From JANQUM01 sp047630355 (lineage in GTDB: Bacteria; Bacteroidota; Bacteroidia; Cytophagales; Spirosomataceae): a stretch of 64,000 bases of DNA. How positions within the stretch are numbered: the stretch's first letter is position 1; each line of letters starts with the position of its first letter. Below the pieces are notes generated by a model that saw only the letters and a list, made by a program, of their open reading frames with translations, had not been told where the DNA came from and did not search any database. The translations under genes were made by a program, and so were the position numbers. Below are positions 52,015-60,616 of this stretch, in pieces. The stretch covers positions 1-64,000 of the forward strand of contig JBLHXN010000005.1 of assembly GCA_047630355.1 (NCBI GenBank), written 5' to 3'.

Positions 52015-53109
52015 ATGTTTAAATTTTTGAGAAGTGTTATGTTTTTAGTGAACATACTTTTGGCATTTGTAACCTTGCTTGGGTACCAACTTTGCTATTC
52101 GGCAGATATTGGGCACTGGGCGGCCGGGTTCATCATGTTGGCTACGCCTGCCTTTATTGTTTCTAATGTTGTGTTTTGTCTCTTTTGGTTGCTTACCAAT
52201 TACCGCCAGATGTGGCTTTCGGGGTTAATTCTGTTGATTGGTATTCCGTTAATGGGGCGTTCTTTCCAGTTTCCTTCTTTTGAAAAAACAATGCTTACGG
52301 GTTCATCTGATATTAGTGTGCTGAGTTATAACGTAATGTATTGTAACTACGGAAGCTACACGCAGGATAAAACGACTGCCCTCGGTATTGTGAATGCACT
52401 GGACACGCTTTCGGCAGACATCAAGTGTTTTCAAGAGTTGTACAATAATGATAAAATGCCCGATTTGCGTACAATATATAAATTAACCGATACGCATCCG
52501 TACTATGCGTATATGCATTCTGCCGCTGATAATAATGAAGGACAGGGTAATATTGGTCTGGCGGTTTTCTCCAAACATCCGATTATCAGAAAGCAGGAGG
52601 TATTCTGGAAACGAAATAATAATGGGATACTACTCACTGATATTGTGGTAAATGATGATACCATACGCGTGATTAATGTGCAAATGCACTCTATGGGTAT
52701 CAGGGTGCAGAAAGTGATTAATGCTCGTGACAATAAAGACGACGCAAAAGTAAAAGCAGAAACGAAGAATATTCTCAGTTTACTAAAGTCTGGCTTTGAA
52801 ATTCGGCGAATCCAGGCCGATGAACTTGCAAAATGGATTGCCGATAGCCCGTACCCAACAATTGTCTGCGGAGATTTTAATGAAATCCCGTTTGGTTACG
52901 CGTACGGACATACTAATAAATTACTGCAAAATGCTTTTGAAAGTTCTGGCAGCGGTTTTGGGTTTACTTACAACAGAGTGCCTAGTATTATTCGCATCGA
53001 CAATCAATTCTACGATGATACAAAGATTGACAATTACTCTTTTGAAACGTTGAACAAGGCTCGTTTTTCGGATCATTATCCCGTTCGGGGGAGATATTTG
53101 GTACGGTGA
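52015..53109 (+). CDS. Membrane-anchored endonuclease/exonuclease/phosphatase (EEP) family protein
   Basis: A 364-residue protein. Three N-terminal helices (about 8-27, 33-58, 63-80) anchor it. The EEP domain (about 95-364) has the family motifs in order: SYNVMY, CFQELY with the metal-binding Glu, NVQMHSMG, CGDFNEIP and SDHYPVRG with the catalytic His. The fold includes DNases, inositol phosphatases and sphingomyelinases. The membrane anchor favours a phospholipid- or nucleotide-directed phosphatase outside the cytoplasm, which is inference. Confidence 0.88.
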   Translation: MFKFLRSVMFLVNILLAFVTLLGYQLCYSADIGHWAAGFIMLATPAFIVSNVVFCLFWLLTNYRQMWLSGLILLIGIPLMGRSFQFPSFEKTMLTGSSDISVLSYNVMYCNYGSYTQDKTTALGIVNALDTLSADIKCFQELYNNDKMPDLRTIYKLTDTHPYYAYMHSAADNNEGQGNIGLAVFSKHPIIRKQEVFWKRNNNGILLTDIVVNDDTIRVINVQMHSMGIRVQKVINARDNKDDAKVKAETKNILSLLKSGFEIRRIQADELAKWIADSPYPTIVCGDFNEIPFGYAYGHTNKLLQNAFESSGSGFGFTYNRVPSIIRIDNQFYDDTKIDNYSFETLNKARFSDHYPVRGRYLVR

Positions 53110-53164
53110 TACTATCTTTCCTATTACCAAAGATATACTTTTGGTAGAGTCTACCTTTGATCAA

Positions 53165-53211
53165 TTTTCAATTACCGTGTTTCTCAAAACGAAAAACACG
53201 GTAATTGAAAA
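53165..53211. terminator. Bidirectional terminator between the EEP gene and nadE
   Basis: An 18-bp perfect stem (53165-53182 with 53194-53211) lying 3 bp from the nadE stop and 55 bp from the EEP stop. Confidence 0.88.
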
Positions 53212-53214
53212 GGT

Positions 53215-55239
53215 TTAAAACCCAATTACACCTTTCCTGCGTTTGGATTTTCCTTCTACATAGTCCGCGAGTTCCGCGAGTTCGCGGCGGTAACTTCCGC
53301 TCAAAATTGGGAAGCGGCACCAACTGCGTGGATCGAGGTTGTAATCATCTAAGTGGAAGCTGATGGCGTAGCGTTCGCGTTTCCATTGGTTGCGGCTCCA
53401 CAGCTTGAAGAAGCGTTCAATGTAAACGAACAGTAATTTCTTTTCTACTTTTTCGGCGTATTTTATTTCGAGGTATTTATAGCAGTCGAGCGGTGATTTT
53501 TTGTCTCGCACGGCAAGGTTTTCGATGGCGTTCAGGATTTCGTACGGCATCAGGTCGTCTTCGTCGGTTTGCTTTTTGTCTTTCGGACGAAGTTCGGCGG
53601 TGGGAGCAAGGCTGTTTACTTTTTTCAGACCTTCAATTTTAATGTGCTTTCCGCTTACTTCACAGCCCACTTTTTCGAGCCAGATGAGCCAAAACCGCAG
53701 CCAATGCTTTTCAACTCCAGCGATTGGACTGATGCTTCCCGCCGTGTCGCCGTCCATGGTGGCGTAACCAACTGCTACTTCCGAACGGTTTGAGGTGGAA
53801 ATCAACAAATGGTTTGTTAAATTCGTTAGAAACCATACACTCGGAGCACGTACCCGTGCCTGAATATTTTGTAACGCAATGTCATCAGTTTCCCACGAAA
53901 GTTCACGGTTAATTTGACTTTCGATTAATCCGGTATAGTTTTCTACCAATCCGTTGATATTGATATTGTAGAAAGTTGCTCCCATTGATTTCGCTAATTG
54001 TTCGGCAGAATCGTAGGTGCCTTTTGAGCTATTTCCCGTTCCCTGATAAATCGTGTGAATTATTTCTTTAGAAATATCTTCCACTGTTTCGGCTTCCTGA
54101 ATTTTTTTGATGTGACTCAGCTTTGTTTTGAAAGCTTCCAACCCGATGCTTTCTTCGGCCAAACGCACCATCAAGCCGCACAAAGCGGTGCAAGCACTAC
54201 TATCCGCCCCGCCAGAAAGTGAAATGGTAAAACCCTGCGAGTAAGATTTTCTCAAATAATCAAACAAACCAAGGCTTACAGCACGGGCAAACTCCTCTTC
54301 TTTTAAATAACCGCCTTTTTCAAAAGCTTCCAATTCGGGATTGTGGAATCGGGGGGCAACGTCATCCGAAAACTTGAACGGAACGCTTACCTTCCAACCG
54401 CTATCTGTTATCGGAGATTTAATGTAGGAATGATTCAGGCGATTCGTCTCAATATCTACCACGGCGGTTGTCAACGTAAAGTCGGCGTAGCTGAACCGGG
54501 GACTTGATTCGAGAAGTTCGCCGTTTGAGGCGATCATGGCGTCTCCGTCAAAAATTAACCGACCGGATTCGTTGCCCAATAAATTGGTGTACACGTACGC
54601 ACAGGCAAAGGTGCGGGAGCCGTCAATGACCAATCGCTCACGAGTCATGTATTTTGTGAATGAAAACGGACTGGCACTCGGGTTTAAGATAATATCAACG
54701 CCTCTGTCAAAAAGCCGCCGTCCGGGACGATCCGCTATCCAGCCATCTTCGCAAATTTCGAGCCCGACTTTTATTCCGTCAAAATCGAACACTAAATCTC
54801 CGATTGGGTATTTAATTTCGTCAATAATAATTTCGTTCTGTGTATTTGCGGGCCAACGGTGAAACCAGCGGTCTTCGTAAAAAACGCCGTAGTTTGGCAA
54901 ATGCTGTTTGCAGACAAAACCCACTATGTTTTTATTGGCAATAATGCAGGCGGCATTGTAAATTTTGTTGCGAAATTCGATGGGTAATCCAACCGAGACA
55001 ATCATACCGGATGTGTGCAGCTTTATGTCGTCGAGGCAATCTAAGGCTTGTTGTCTAACGTCAGGAGCGTAGAAGGCGTCTTCACAGCCGTAACCGGTAA
55101 CGCATAATTCTGGAAGACATAAGATACTTACGTCCTGATAGTGAGCGGCTTCAATCGCCGAAACGATATTCCGGGTATTAGATTCCCAATCTATAGGTGT
55201 CTGATTCAACGCTCCGGCACCAACTTTTACTAATTTCAT
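53215..55239 (-). CDS. nadE: Glutamine-dependent NAD+ synthetase
   Basis: A cytoplasmic enzyme that amidates nicotinic acid adenine dinucleotide to NAD+. It has 674 residues. The N-terminal nitrilase-type glutaminase has the Glu-Lys-Cys triad in CLPELCVTGYG, KQHLPNYG and LEICEDGWI. The C-terminal synthetase has the ATP loop ISLSGGADSSACTAL. The long form uses glutamine rather than free ammonia. Monocistronic. Confidence 0.96.
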   Translation of the reverse strand: MKLVKVGAGALNQTPIDWESNTRNIVSAIEAAHYQDVSILCLPELCVTGYGCEDAFYAPDVRQQALDCLDDIKLHTSGMIVSVGLPIEFRNKIYNAACIIANKNIVGFVCKQHLPNYGVFYEDRWFHRWPANTQNEIIIDEIKYPIGDLVFDFDGIKVGLEICEDGWIADRPGRRLFDRGVDIILNPSASPFSFTKYMTRERLVIDGSRTFACAYVYTNLLGNESGRLIFDGDAMIASNGELLESSPRFSYADFTLTTAVVDIETNRLNHSYIKSPITDSGWKVSVPFKFSDDVAPRFHNPELEAFEKGGYLKEEEFARAVSLGLFDYLRKSYSQGFTISLSGGADSSACTALCGLMVRLAEESIGLEAFKTKLSHIKKIQEAETVEDISKEIIHTIYQGTGNSSKGTYDSAEQLAKSMGATFYNININGLVENYTGLIESQINRELSWETDDIALQNIQARVRAPSVWFLTNLTNHLLISTSNRSEVAVGYATMDGDTAGSISPIAGVEKHWLRFWLIWLEKVGCEVSGKHIKIEGLKKVNSLAPTAELRPKDKKQTDEDDLMPYEILNAIENLAVRDKKSPLDCYKYLEIKYAEKVEKKLLFVYIERFFKLWSRNQWKRERYAISFHLDDYNLDPRSWCRFPILSGSYRRELAELADYVEGKSKRRKGVIGF

Positions 55240-55285
55240 TCAATTATTTTTAGGGTATTCTTTTAATAGCAGTCAATATCTTAAC

Positions 55286-55316
55286 TAAAGGTACAGGTTT
55301 ATGGTTTTTTCCGAAA
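55286..55316 (-). promoter_or_regulatory. Weak candidate promoter of nadE
   Basis: TTTC (55313-55316), exactly 19 bases, then TACCTTTA (55286-55293) on the minus strand: one mismatch in each box, with ideal spacing. Confidence 0.3.
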
Positions 55317-55428
55317 GGAATTAATCCAAACTGAATTATTTTAAAAAATAGGTGACTCGTTAAATCCGTGTGCGTAAAGAATATAACTTTAATTAACTAC
55401 TATTGATTGAGAACCTTTTGAATAGAAA

Positions 55429-55464
55429 AAACGGCTACCCCAAAAAGGTAGCCGTTTGCTTTTT
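55429..55464. terminator. Terminator downstream of the small conserved gene
   Basis: An 11-bp stem (55429-55439 with 55447-55457). The minus-strand product ends in TTTTTT and the plus strand in GCTTTTTT, so it can work both ways. Confidence 0.8.
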
Positions 55465-55490
55465 TACTACTTAGCATGAAAAAACTTTTG

Positions 55491-55667
55491 TTAGAAGGTA
55501 GCGTGTTCCGATTGAATAGCGATTGAATTGCTTCGCCACCATGACTTTAATCGGCTAATTTCTTCCTGAGTGGAATTCTTGAACGCTTTGCGTGCTTCCT
55601 TTTTGAAAATCCGAGCATCGAAACTCACTTTTTTCAGTATCAACTTATTGTATTCAAACATTGTCAT
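55491..55667 (-). CDS. Small conserved protein of unknown function
   Basis: A 58-residue protein from ATG 55667 (an inner ATG at 55661 gives MFEYNKLIL). It is mostly helical with basic and acidic pairs: ILKKVSFDARIFKKEARKAF and a C-terminal EEISRLKSWWRSNS. Similar short proteins with the EYNKLILKKVSFD start are common in Cytophagales, but I know no function. It lies 61 bp downstream of the SPFH lipoprotein gene on the same strand and ends at the 55429 terminator, so the two probably share a transcript. Confidence 0.65.
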   Translation of the reverse strand: MTMFEYNKLILKKVSFDARIFKKEARKAFKNSTQEEISRLKSWWRSNSIAIQSEHATF

Positions 55668-55728
55668 GATAGAAGAATTTAAAGAATGAGGAGAAAGTAG
55701 CTTATTCAATTTCTAACGCTTTACAGGA

Positions 55729-56511
55729 TTACTTCACGTCTGGGTTAATCATCAATGGCTGATCAGCACTTGTGATAATTATCTTTGTATTGGGTGAAGT
55801 TGACAGTTTGTTAAAAGCTTCGATGGCTTTAAACTGAATCAGTAAAGGGGTCAAACCTTCGGCGATTAGTTTTTGAGAATCCCGGATTCCCTGAGCTTCA
55901 ATGGTACGGCGTTGAGCTTCCTGACGCTCTTTATCCAATACAAATTCCATGCGTTGTGAATCTTGCTCGGCTTCGAGTTTATCCTCTATAGCTTTTGTGA
56001 GTCCGGCGGGAAGTACGATACTTTTCAGAAGTACGGCTTCCACAAAGAAGCCCCGTTCTTTAAGTTGTTTCATCATCACTTCCTGAATTTCCTTCTCTAT
56101 TTTAGAACGTTCCCCGGTGTGCATATCTTTGGCGAAATACCGGGCGGAAACATCGGCTACCGCTGAGCGGAAAACGGGTAAAATAACTACTTCTTCGTAG
56201 TTTTTACCTAATTTTTCGACAATTTTCGGGGCGTATTCTCCTTCCAAGCGGTAAAGAATCGAAACGTCTGATTGTACAGTTAACCCTTCTTTTGACGGAA
56301 GTGGCGTCCGTACCTCAACATTCATGGTTCGGGTGGGGAGCTTCGTGATGGTGGTGGTGAACGGGTTAAAGCCTCTCGCCCCTTCCATCAGTGGCTTCGG
56401 GCTGATTTTACCGAATGATCTTTTTACACCCACTTCGCCTTGGCGAATGACTGTACAACCGCCAAAAATAGTGGCGGAGACGACACATAATGCTATCAAT
56501 TGATTTTTCAT
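55729..56511 (-). CDS. SPFH/prohibitin-family lipoprotein
   Basis: A 260-residue band-7 protein from ATG 56511. A lipobox (IFGGC, Cys19) replaces the transmembrane anchor usual for prohibitins, so it is probably lipid-anchored. The SPFH domain spans about 20-190 (EVGVKRSFGKISPKPL, RTMNVEVRTPLPSKEG, LYRLEGEYAPKIVEKLG). A charged helical region follows (AEQDSQRMEFVLDKERQEAQRR). Prohibitin-like proteins form ring oligomers that organise membranes and modulate proteases. The frame from 56556 is rejected because a -7 box at 56554-56561 overlaps it. The promoter carries phased repeats shared with the upstream two-component operon. Confidence 0.88.
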   Translation of the reverse strand: MKNQLIALCVVSATIFGGCTVIRQGEVGVKRSFGKISPKPLMEGARGFNPFTTTITKLPTRTMNVEVRTPLPSKEGLTVQSDVSILYRLEGEYAPKIVEKLGKNYEEVVILPVFRSAVADVSARYFAKDMHTGERSKIEKEIQEVMMKQLKERGFFVEAVLLKSIVLPAGLTKAIEDKLEAEQDSQRMEFVLDKERQEAQRRTIEAQGIRDSQKLIAEGLTPLLIQFKAIEAFNKLSTSPNTKIIITSADQPLMINPDVK

Positions 56512-56553
56512 AAGGATGAATTTTGAATTCTGTAGTTGTGTTTTTTTGTGATT

Positions 56554-56611
56554 CAAAACTACTACTTAAACTTTAATCTGAAGTTAATCTCAAATTAGAA
56601 GTAAGTTAGAA
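56554..56611 (-). promoter_or_regulatory. Promoter of the SPFH gene with four 11-bp-phased direct repeats
   Basis: The -7 box TAGTTTTG (56554-56561, minus strand) has no TTTG 19 bases upstream. Instead, TTA(A/G)-type repeats occur on the plus strand at 56573, 56584, 56595 and 56606, each exactly 11 bp apart. Eleven bases separate the first repeat from the -7 box. The same layout occurs at 58723-58778. Confidence 0.65.
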
Positions 56612-56612
56612 A

Positions 56613-57971
56613 TTAGCGGGGAAGTTTTACGGTAAAAATAGTACCTTCATCCTGACTTGACACAACTATTAGTGAGCCGTGGTGCAATTCTATAACCTGT
56701 TTCACCAGCGATAATCCTACTCCGTGCCCTTTGATATTTCGGGAATTTTTTCCCCGTTTGAAAGGCTCAAAAATAGTCGTTTGATCTTCGGGGGAAATTG
56801 GTGTTCCAGAATTCTTAAATGTTAGCGAAATCTCGCTGTCGAGTACATCAAGGGTCACTTCCACTACGTTGTCTTTTCCGAATTTTGCACCGTTATCTAT
56901 CAAATTAACAATGGCGGTGTAAATAAGCGGTTCGTTGGCGTACATTTCGGGAAGGAGTTCGTTGGGGTCATCGTAGCTTATCAATATCTCATAGGAACTA
57001 TTTTTATTTTTGAGTTCCGTTTGTGCCTGTAAAAGAACCTGTACTAAGTTGATTAGTTCATGCTTAATTTCTTCTTGATGATTTTTAATACTCGTCAAGT
57101 CTAAAAGGTTATTAGTAAGCTTATTAAGTTGTTGAATGTCGTCCAAGATCGACTTCATAGACTCGCGTAATTCAGCCGCTTCGGTATCAACCATGAGCGA
57201 TACCTGAATTTGTCCGGTAATAGAAGTAAGCGGAGTGCGGAGTTCGTGTGAAGCATGCGAGACAAATGCCTTTTGCGTGTTAAAAGCTTCTTCCAATCGG
57301 TTGAGCATCTGATTAAACCGGATAGAAAGCTGTTCTAACTCGTCTGTTCGTTTGCCTTCGTTGAGCCGCAATCCAATTTTTGAACCGGTAATTTTATCGA
57401 TTTCCTGAATAATTTTTTTAATCGGGGATAAGAACCTTTCCGTTAGATACCATCCTGCCAGTAAACTCAATAACACAATTCCGATCCAACCGAATAGAAG
57501 CATTAGGCGAAGGTTACTCTGCTTACTAAGTCCGTATTTATCAAACGCCTCCATAACCACAATCTGCTTTTCTCCATTGAGTTCGAAGACAGTTCCGAAG
57601 ACATCATAATCTTCTATTCGCCAAAAGTATTCGCTGTTTTCCCTAATTTTTTCTAACTGCTGGGCAGATATTCGGGAGCTTAATGTGTTACCACTTTCAT
57701 AGCTTACGTTACCTTGCAAGTCAAAAATGGCAATTTCTTCGTTGGTCAGTGTTGTGATTTGTCTTTTTGTAAGTTGTCTGAATAATTCGGGACTGATCAA
57801 GTCTTTACTCGAAAGAAAAGTTGCGGAAGTAATGGCTTCTTTCCGCAACCGCTCTTTAAATTCCCGTGTTTGATGAAATTCCGCTTCAAAGTATATCACT
57901 AAACAAAAGATGCCTAAAAGCATACTAACAATGCCTGTAAAGAGAAATGTGAAACGGGTGCGTATGGTCAT
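56613..57971 (-). CDS. Sensor histidine kinase
   Basis: A 452-residue inner-membrane kinase. It has TM1 (about 8-28), a periplasmic sensor (about 30-145), TM2 (about 152-172), a HAMP domain (about 173-225), HisKA (FVSHASHELRTPLTSI with the phosphorylated His) and HATPase (NLIDNGAKFG, the divergent GHGVGLSLVKQVIELH G-box). The signal is unknown. Its start overlaps the response-regulator stop by 4 bp (ATGA), so they are translated together. Confidence 0.95.
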   Translation of the reverse strand: MTIRTRFTFLFTGIVSMLLGIFCLVIYFEAEFHQTREFKERLRKEAITSATFLSSKDLISPELFRQLTKRQITTLTNEEIAIFDLQGNVSYESGNTLSSRISAQQLEKIRENSEYFWRIEDYDVFGTVFELNGEKQIVVMEAFDKYGLSKQSNLRLMLLFGWIGIVLLSLLAGWYLTERFLSPIKKIIQEIDKITGSKIGLRLNEGKRTDELEQLSIRFNQMLNRLEEAFNTQKAFVSHASHELRTPLTSITGQIQVSLMVDTEAAELRESMKSILDDIQQLNKLTNNLLDLTSIKNHQEEIKHELINLVQVLLQAQTELKNKNSSYEILISYDDPNELLPEMYANEPLIYTAIVNLIDNGAKFGKDNVVEVTLDVLDSEISLTFKNSGTPISPEDQTTIFEPFKRGKNSRNIKGHGVGLSLVKQVIELHHGSLIVVSSQDEGTIFTVKLPR

Positions 57972-58663
57972 TTTACTTTCATCATGTAGCCCATACCAAT
58001 CATCGTGTGAATTAATTTTTCAGGATAATTTTTGTCAACTTTTTTTCGTAAGTAATTAATGTAAACCTCTACGAAATTAGTCCCGGTGTCAAAATTAATG
58101 TCCCATACGCTTTCGGCTATATCGACTTTTGATACCACCCGCCCGTTATTTTGCATCAAATATTCGAGTAAAACGTATTCCTTGGCAGTCAAAGCGATAG
58201 AATTACCCGCTCGGCGAGCTACTTTTTCTTTTAAGTCTAATTCTAAATCTCCTACCACAATGAGTTCTTCTTCCTTACAATCAGTTCCGGCTCGTTTAAT
58301 CAGGGCATTTACCCGCACCAACAGCTCCATAAAGTCGAAAGGCTTTACTAAATAATCGTCCGTTCCGACCTCAAAGCCGGAAAGCTTATCAGCCACCGTT
58401 CCCATTGCGGTAAGCATCAGAATCGGAACTTTAGAGTTTTGTTCACGAATCCTTTTGCAGACATCCAGACCGCTCATATCCGGCAAGCCAATGTCAAGAA
58501 TTATTGTTGCGTACTCGTTCTTACTGAACAACTCCAATGCCTCTTTTGCCGTGTAGGCTACTTCAGGAGCAAAGTTTTGTGTTTCGAGTCCTTTTTTTAT
58601 GAATGTGGCGACTTTGATTTCGTCTTCAACTATCAGAATATTATTTTTCACTTCTTTTTTCAT
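57968..58663 (-). CDS. OmpR-family response regulator
   Basis: A 231-residue DNA-binding regulator. The receiver domain has the acidic pair VEDE, phospho-acceptor Asp in IILDIGLPDMSG, MLTAMGTV and the lysine in YLVKPFDF. The winged-helix domain (about 130-231) has LTAKEYVLLEYLMQNNGRVVS and ends GMGYMMKVK. It is the first gene of the two-component operon. Its promoter has the 11-bp-phased repeats, suggesting that it activates its own operon and the SPFH gene. Confidence 0.95.
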   Translation of the reverse strand: MKKEVKNNILIVEDEIKVATFIKKGLETQNFAPEVAYTAKEALELFSKNEYATIILDIGLPDMSGLDVCKRIREQNSKVPILMLTAMGTVADKLSGFEVGTDDYLVKPFDFMELLVRVNALIKRAGTDCKEEELIVVGDLELDLKEKVARRAGNSIALTAKEYVLLEYLMQNNGRVVSKVDIAESVWDINFDTGTNFVEVYINYLRKKVDKNYPEKLIHTMIGMGYMMKVK

Positions 58664-58722
58664 AGGTGTAATTGCTAAAACGTATCATTTGGAATAATTT
58701 ATACCTCACGATTTAACTGATA

Positions 58723-58779
58723 CAAAATTACGTGCTGTTTCTTAAGCTGTACTTAGAGCTAAATTAGAATAGTATTATA
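58723..58779 (-). promoter_or_regulatory. Promoter of the two-component operon with four 11-bp-phased direct repeats
   Basis: The -7 box is TAATTTTG (58723-58730, minus strand). Repeats TTAAG, TTAGA, TTAGA and TTATA occur on the plus strand at 58742, 58753, 58764 and 58775, each exactly 11 bp apart. Eleven bases separate the first from the -7 box. No -33 TTTG is present. Confidence 0.65.
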
Positions 58780-58781
58780 AA

Positions 58782-59978
58782 TCAGGCGGGAGTACTGCTA
58801 AGAATTGCTGGTTTGTTCTTGGCAATAATAATTTCGGTCAATTTTATCCAGAATGGGCTGATTAGCAGCGTGAGGGAAATCAAACTGATGGTAAATTTGT
58901 ATTCGTACTCTCCAATAATATCAAGGTAAAATGAGCTAGAAACAAGCAAAAAACTTAATTCACCAATCTGAGCTAAATATGCACCACCCAAAAGAGCGTC
59001 AAACCAAGAATTATCGAAGACCCGCAAAATAATGGTGTTGATGAAATGGTTGGTTACGTACACCGTCAGTAATACCAAAATAACTGGTAACCAATTTTGT
59101 GCTATGAATCTAAAATCTATTTGTAACCCAACTCCAGCGAAGAAAAACGCCACAAATATTACTCGAAATGCGTGGAGGGTATCGTGAATCCATGCGGTAG
59201 ATTTCGAACTGTGCAAATACATACCGCCCACAAAAGCCCCAAGGGCAGGAGATAAGCCAAATAACGAAGTCAGTAACGCTCCGCCAAAGCAGAAAATAAT
59301 AGCTAAGAAAACCTGTAACTCGTGGTCGTCAAGAATTTTGCTTGAAAAAGGAAGTCTCACTCTACGGCGTTTATAAATGTAAACCAACGTCAGAATGAAC
59401 AAAATACCGCCGATTATCATAACCATGATATTGGTAACTGACTCTGCTTTACCTCCCATCAAAGAAGTGCAAATGAGCATCGGTACAATGATAATATCTT
59501 GCGTCAGAAGAATACTCAGAACGTTTTTTCCGATTTTGGTATCTAATAAATTGTTGTCTTGTAGAAGTTTTATAATAACTGCCGAACTGCTCAATGCGAT
59601 TACAAAACCTAACAGAATAATCCGCTGAATCTGCCACCCGAAAATGTAGCCAATTCCGAACATTATTACCACGCTGATTACTACCTGAAGGGTAGTTCCT
59701 ACGGCAGCGATTTTCCACTGCTGCACAAGCTTGGGTAAACTTATCTCCAGACCGATGAAGAAAAGTAACAGCAAGATGCCAATTTCACCCATGTGGTGAA
59801 TGGTTTCCGGACTTTTCACGATTCCCAAGACATTCTCACCGAAGAGTACTCCAATAAAAATGTAGCCAATAATGTACGGTTGTTTGACTTTTTTTAACAA
59901 AAAACCAATGATAACTAATAAAATGGCAACAGCTGATATGGCACCAACTACGGGGTCTACTCTTGAAAGGATATCCAT
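58782..59978 (-). CDS. CPA2-family cation:proton antiporter (Kef-type, membrane domain only)
   Basis: A 398-residue inner-membrane antiporter exchanging Na+ or K+ for H+. About eleven to twelve hydrophobic helices are visible, with family motifs GYIFIGVLFGENVLG, GEIGILLLLFFIGLEI and FFFAGVGLQIDF. It lacks the cytoplasmic RCK/TrkA-N domain of KefB/C, so it is a short form. The stop is only 3 bp from the last phased repeat of the RR promoter. Confidence 0.92.
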   Translation of the reverse strand: MDILSRVDPVVGAISAVAILLVIIGFLLKKVKQPYIIGYIFIGVLFGENVLGIVKSPETIHHMGEIGILLLLFFIGLEISLPKLVQQWKIAAVGTTLQVVISVVIMFGIGYIFGWQIQRIILLGFVIALSSSAVIIKLLQDNNLLDTKIGKNVLSILLTQDIIIVPMLICTSLMGGKAESVTNIMVMIIGGILFILTLVYIYKRRRVRLPFSSKILDDHELQVFLAIIFCFGGALLTSLFGLSPALGAFVGGMYLHSSKSTAWIHDTLHAFRVIFVAFFFAGVGLQIDFRFIAQNWLPVILVLLTVYVTNHFINTIILRVFDNSWFDALLGGAYLAQIGELSFLLVSSSFYLDIIGEYEYKFTISLISLTLLISPFWIKLTEIIIAKNKPAILSSTPA

Positions 59979-60090
59979 AGGGTATTTAATACTTTGTGTA
60001 CGTGTTTTGATTAAGAAACGAGTACAATACTACACACTAATGGAAAATTTTATATTTTTGTTGAAGCTTTTTATTCACAAAACAGCAAAA

Positions 60091-60600
60091 ATGCTCTCCG
60101 ATCAGTTAATTATTTCCGGTATTCGTATTGGTGGAACTCGTGAAAACGAGGCTATTCAGGCTATTTACGACAATTTTAGTTACACGTTGCAGAAGTTTAT
60201 TTCTCTGAAACAAGAAGAATCTAACGCAGCTATTATTTGGGAAGCGGTAGAATGTTTCGTGAACGGAGTGAAAAATGATCTTATTGTTCCGTCGCCGAAA
60301 GATGGAACGGGGGTGGAGTTTTATCTGAATAGAATTGGTCAGAAAATAAAATACCCGGAAAAATTGGCTATCCCAGAAGTTGAAAAACTTTTTGAGGATA
60401 AAGCAGTCTGGGATTATTACCTCGGTATTCTGAAAGATACAGAAGGTTCTGGTAACCAGTTACTTACCCGAAGTTTTGGAAAGGGAACACCGGTTAAAGA
60501 ATTAGCCGGAAAACTTATTGCCAAAGGCAAATATAATTCGGTCGAGACTGTTAAATCTGAGAAGTACAAGCTGTTAACAGACATACTCCCAAATCTTTAA
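60091..60600 (+). CDS. Divergent sigma-70/ECF-like protein
   Basis: A 169-residue protein from ATG 60091 (the open frame extends upstream to 59872, but that part overlaps the divergent antiporter gene). I do not recognise it with certainty. The N-terminal half (TRENEAIQAIYDNFSYTLQKFI, then AAIIWEAVECFVNGVKN) has the spacing of a sigma region 2. The C-terminal half (LLTRSFGKGTPVKELAGKL, then SVETVKSEKYKLLTDIL) resembles region 4, as in Bacteroidota ECF factors with a YKCL-type end. The -10 recognition residues are poorly conserved. No anti-sigma gene is adjacent. Confidence 0.5.
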   Translation: MLSDQLIISGIRIGGTRENEAIQAIYDNFSYTLQKFISLKQEESNAAIIWEAVECFVNGVKNDLIVPSPKDGTGVEFYLNRIGQKIKYPEKLAIPEVEKLFEDKAVWDYYLGILKDTEGSGNQLLTRSFGKGTPVKELAGKLIAKGKYNSVETVKSEKYKLLTDILPNL

Positions 60601-60616
60601 CAAGTCTTTCCTTAAT

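Noticed and set aside
59872..60090. N-terminal extension of the sigma-like protein
   Set aside because: It overlaps the antisense antiporter coding region and adds no sigma-like sequence.
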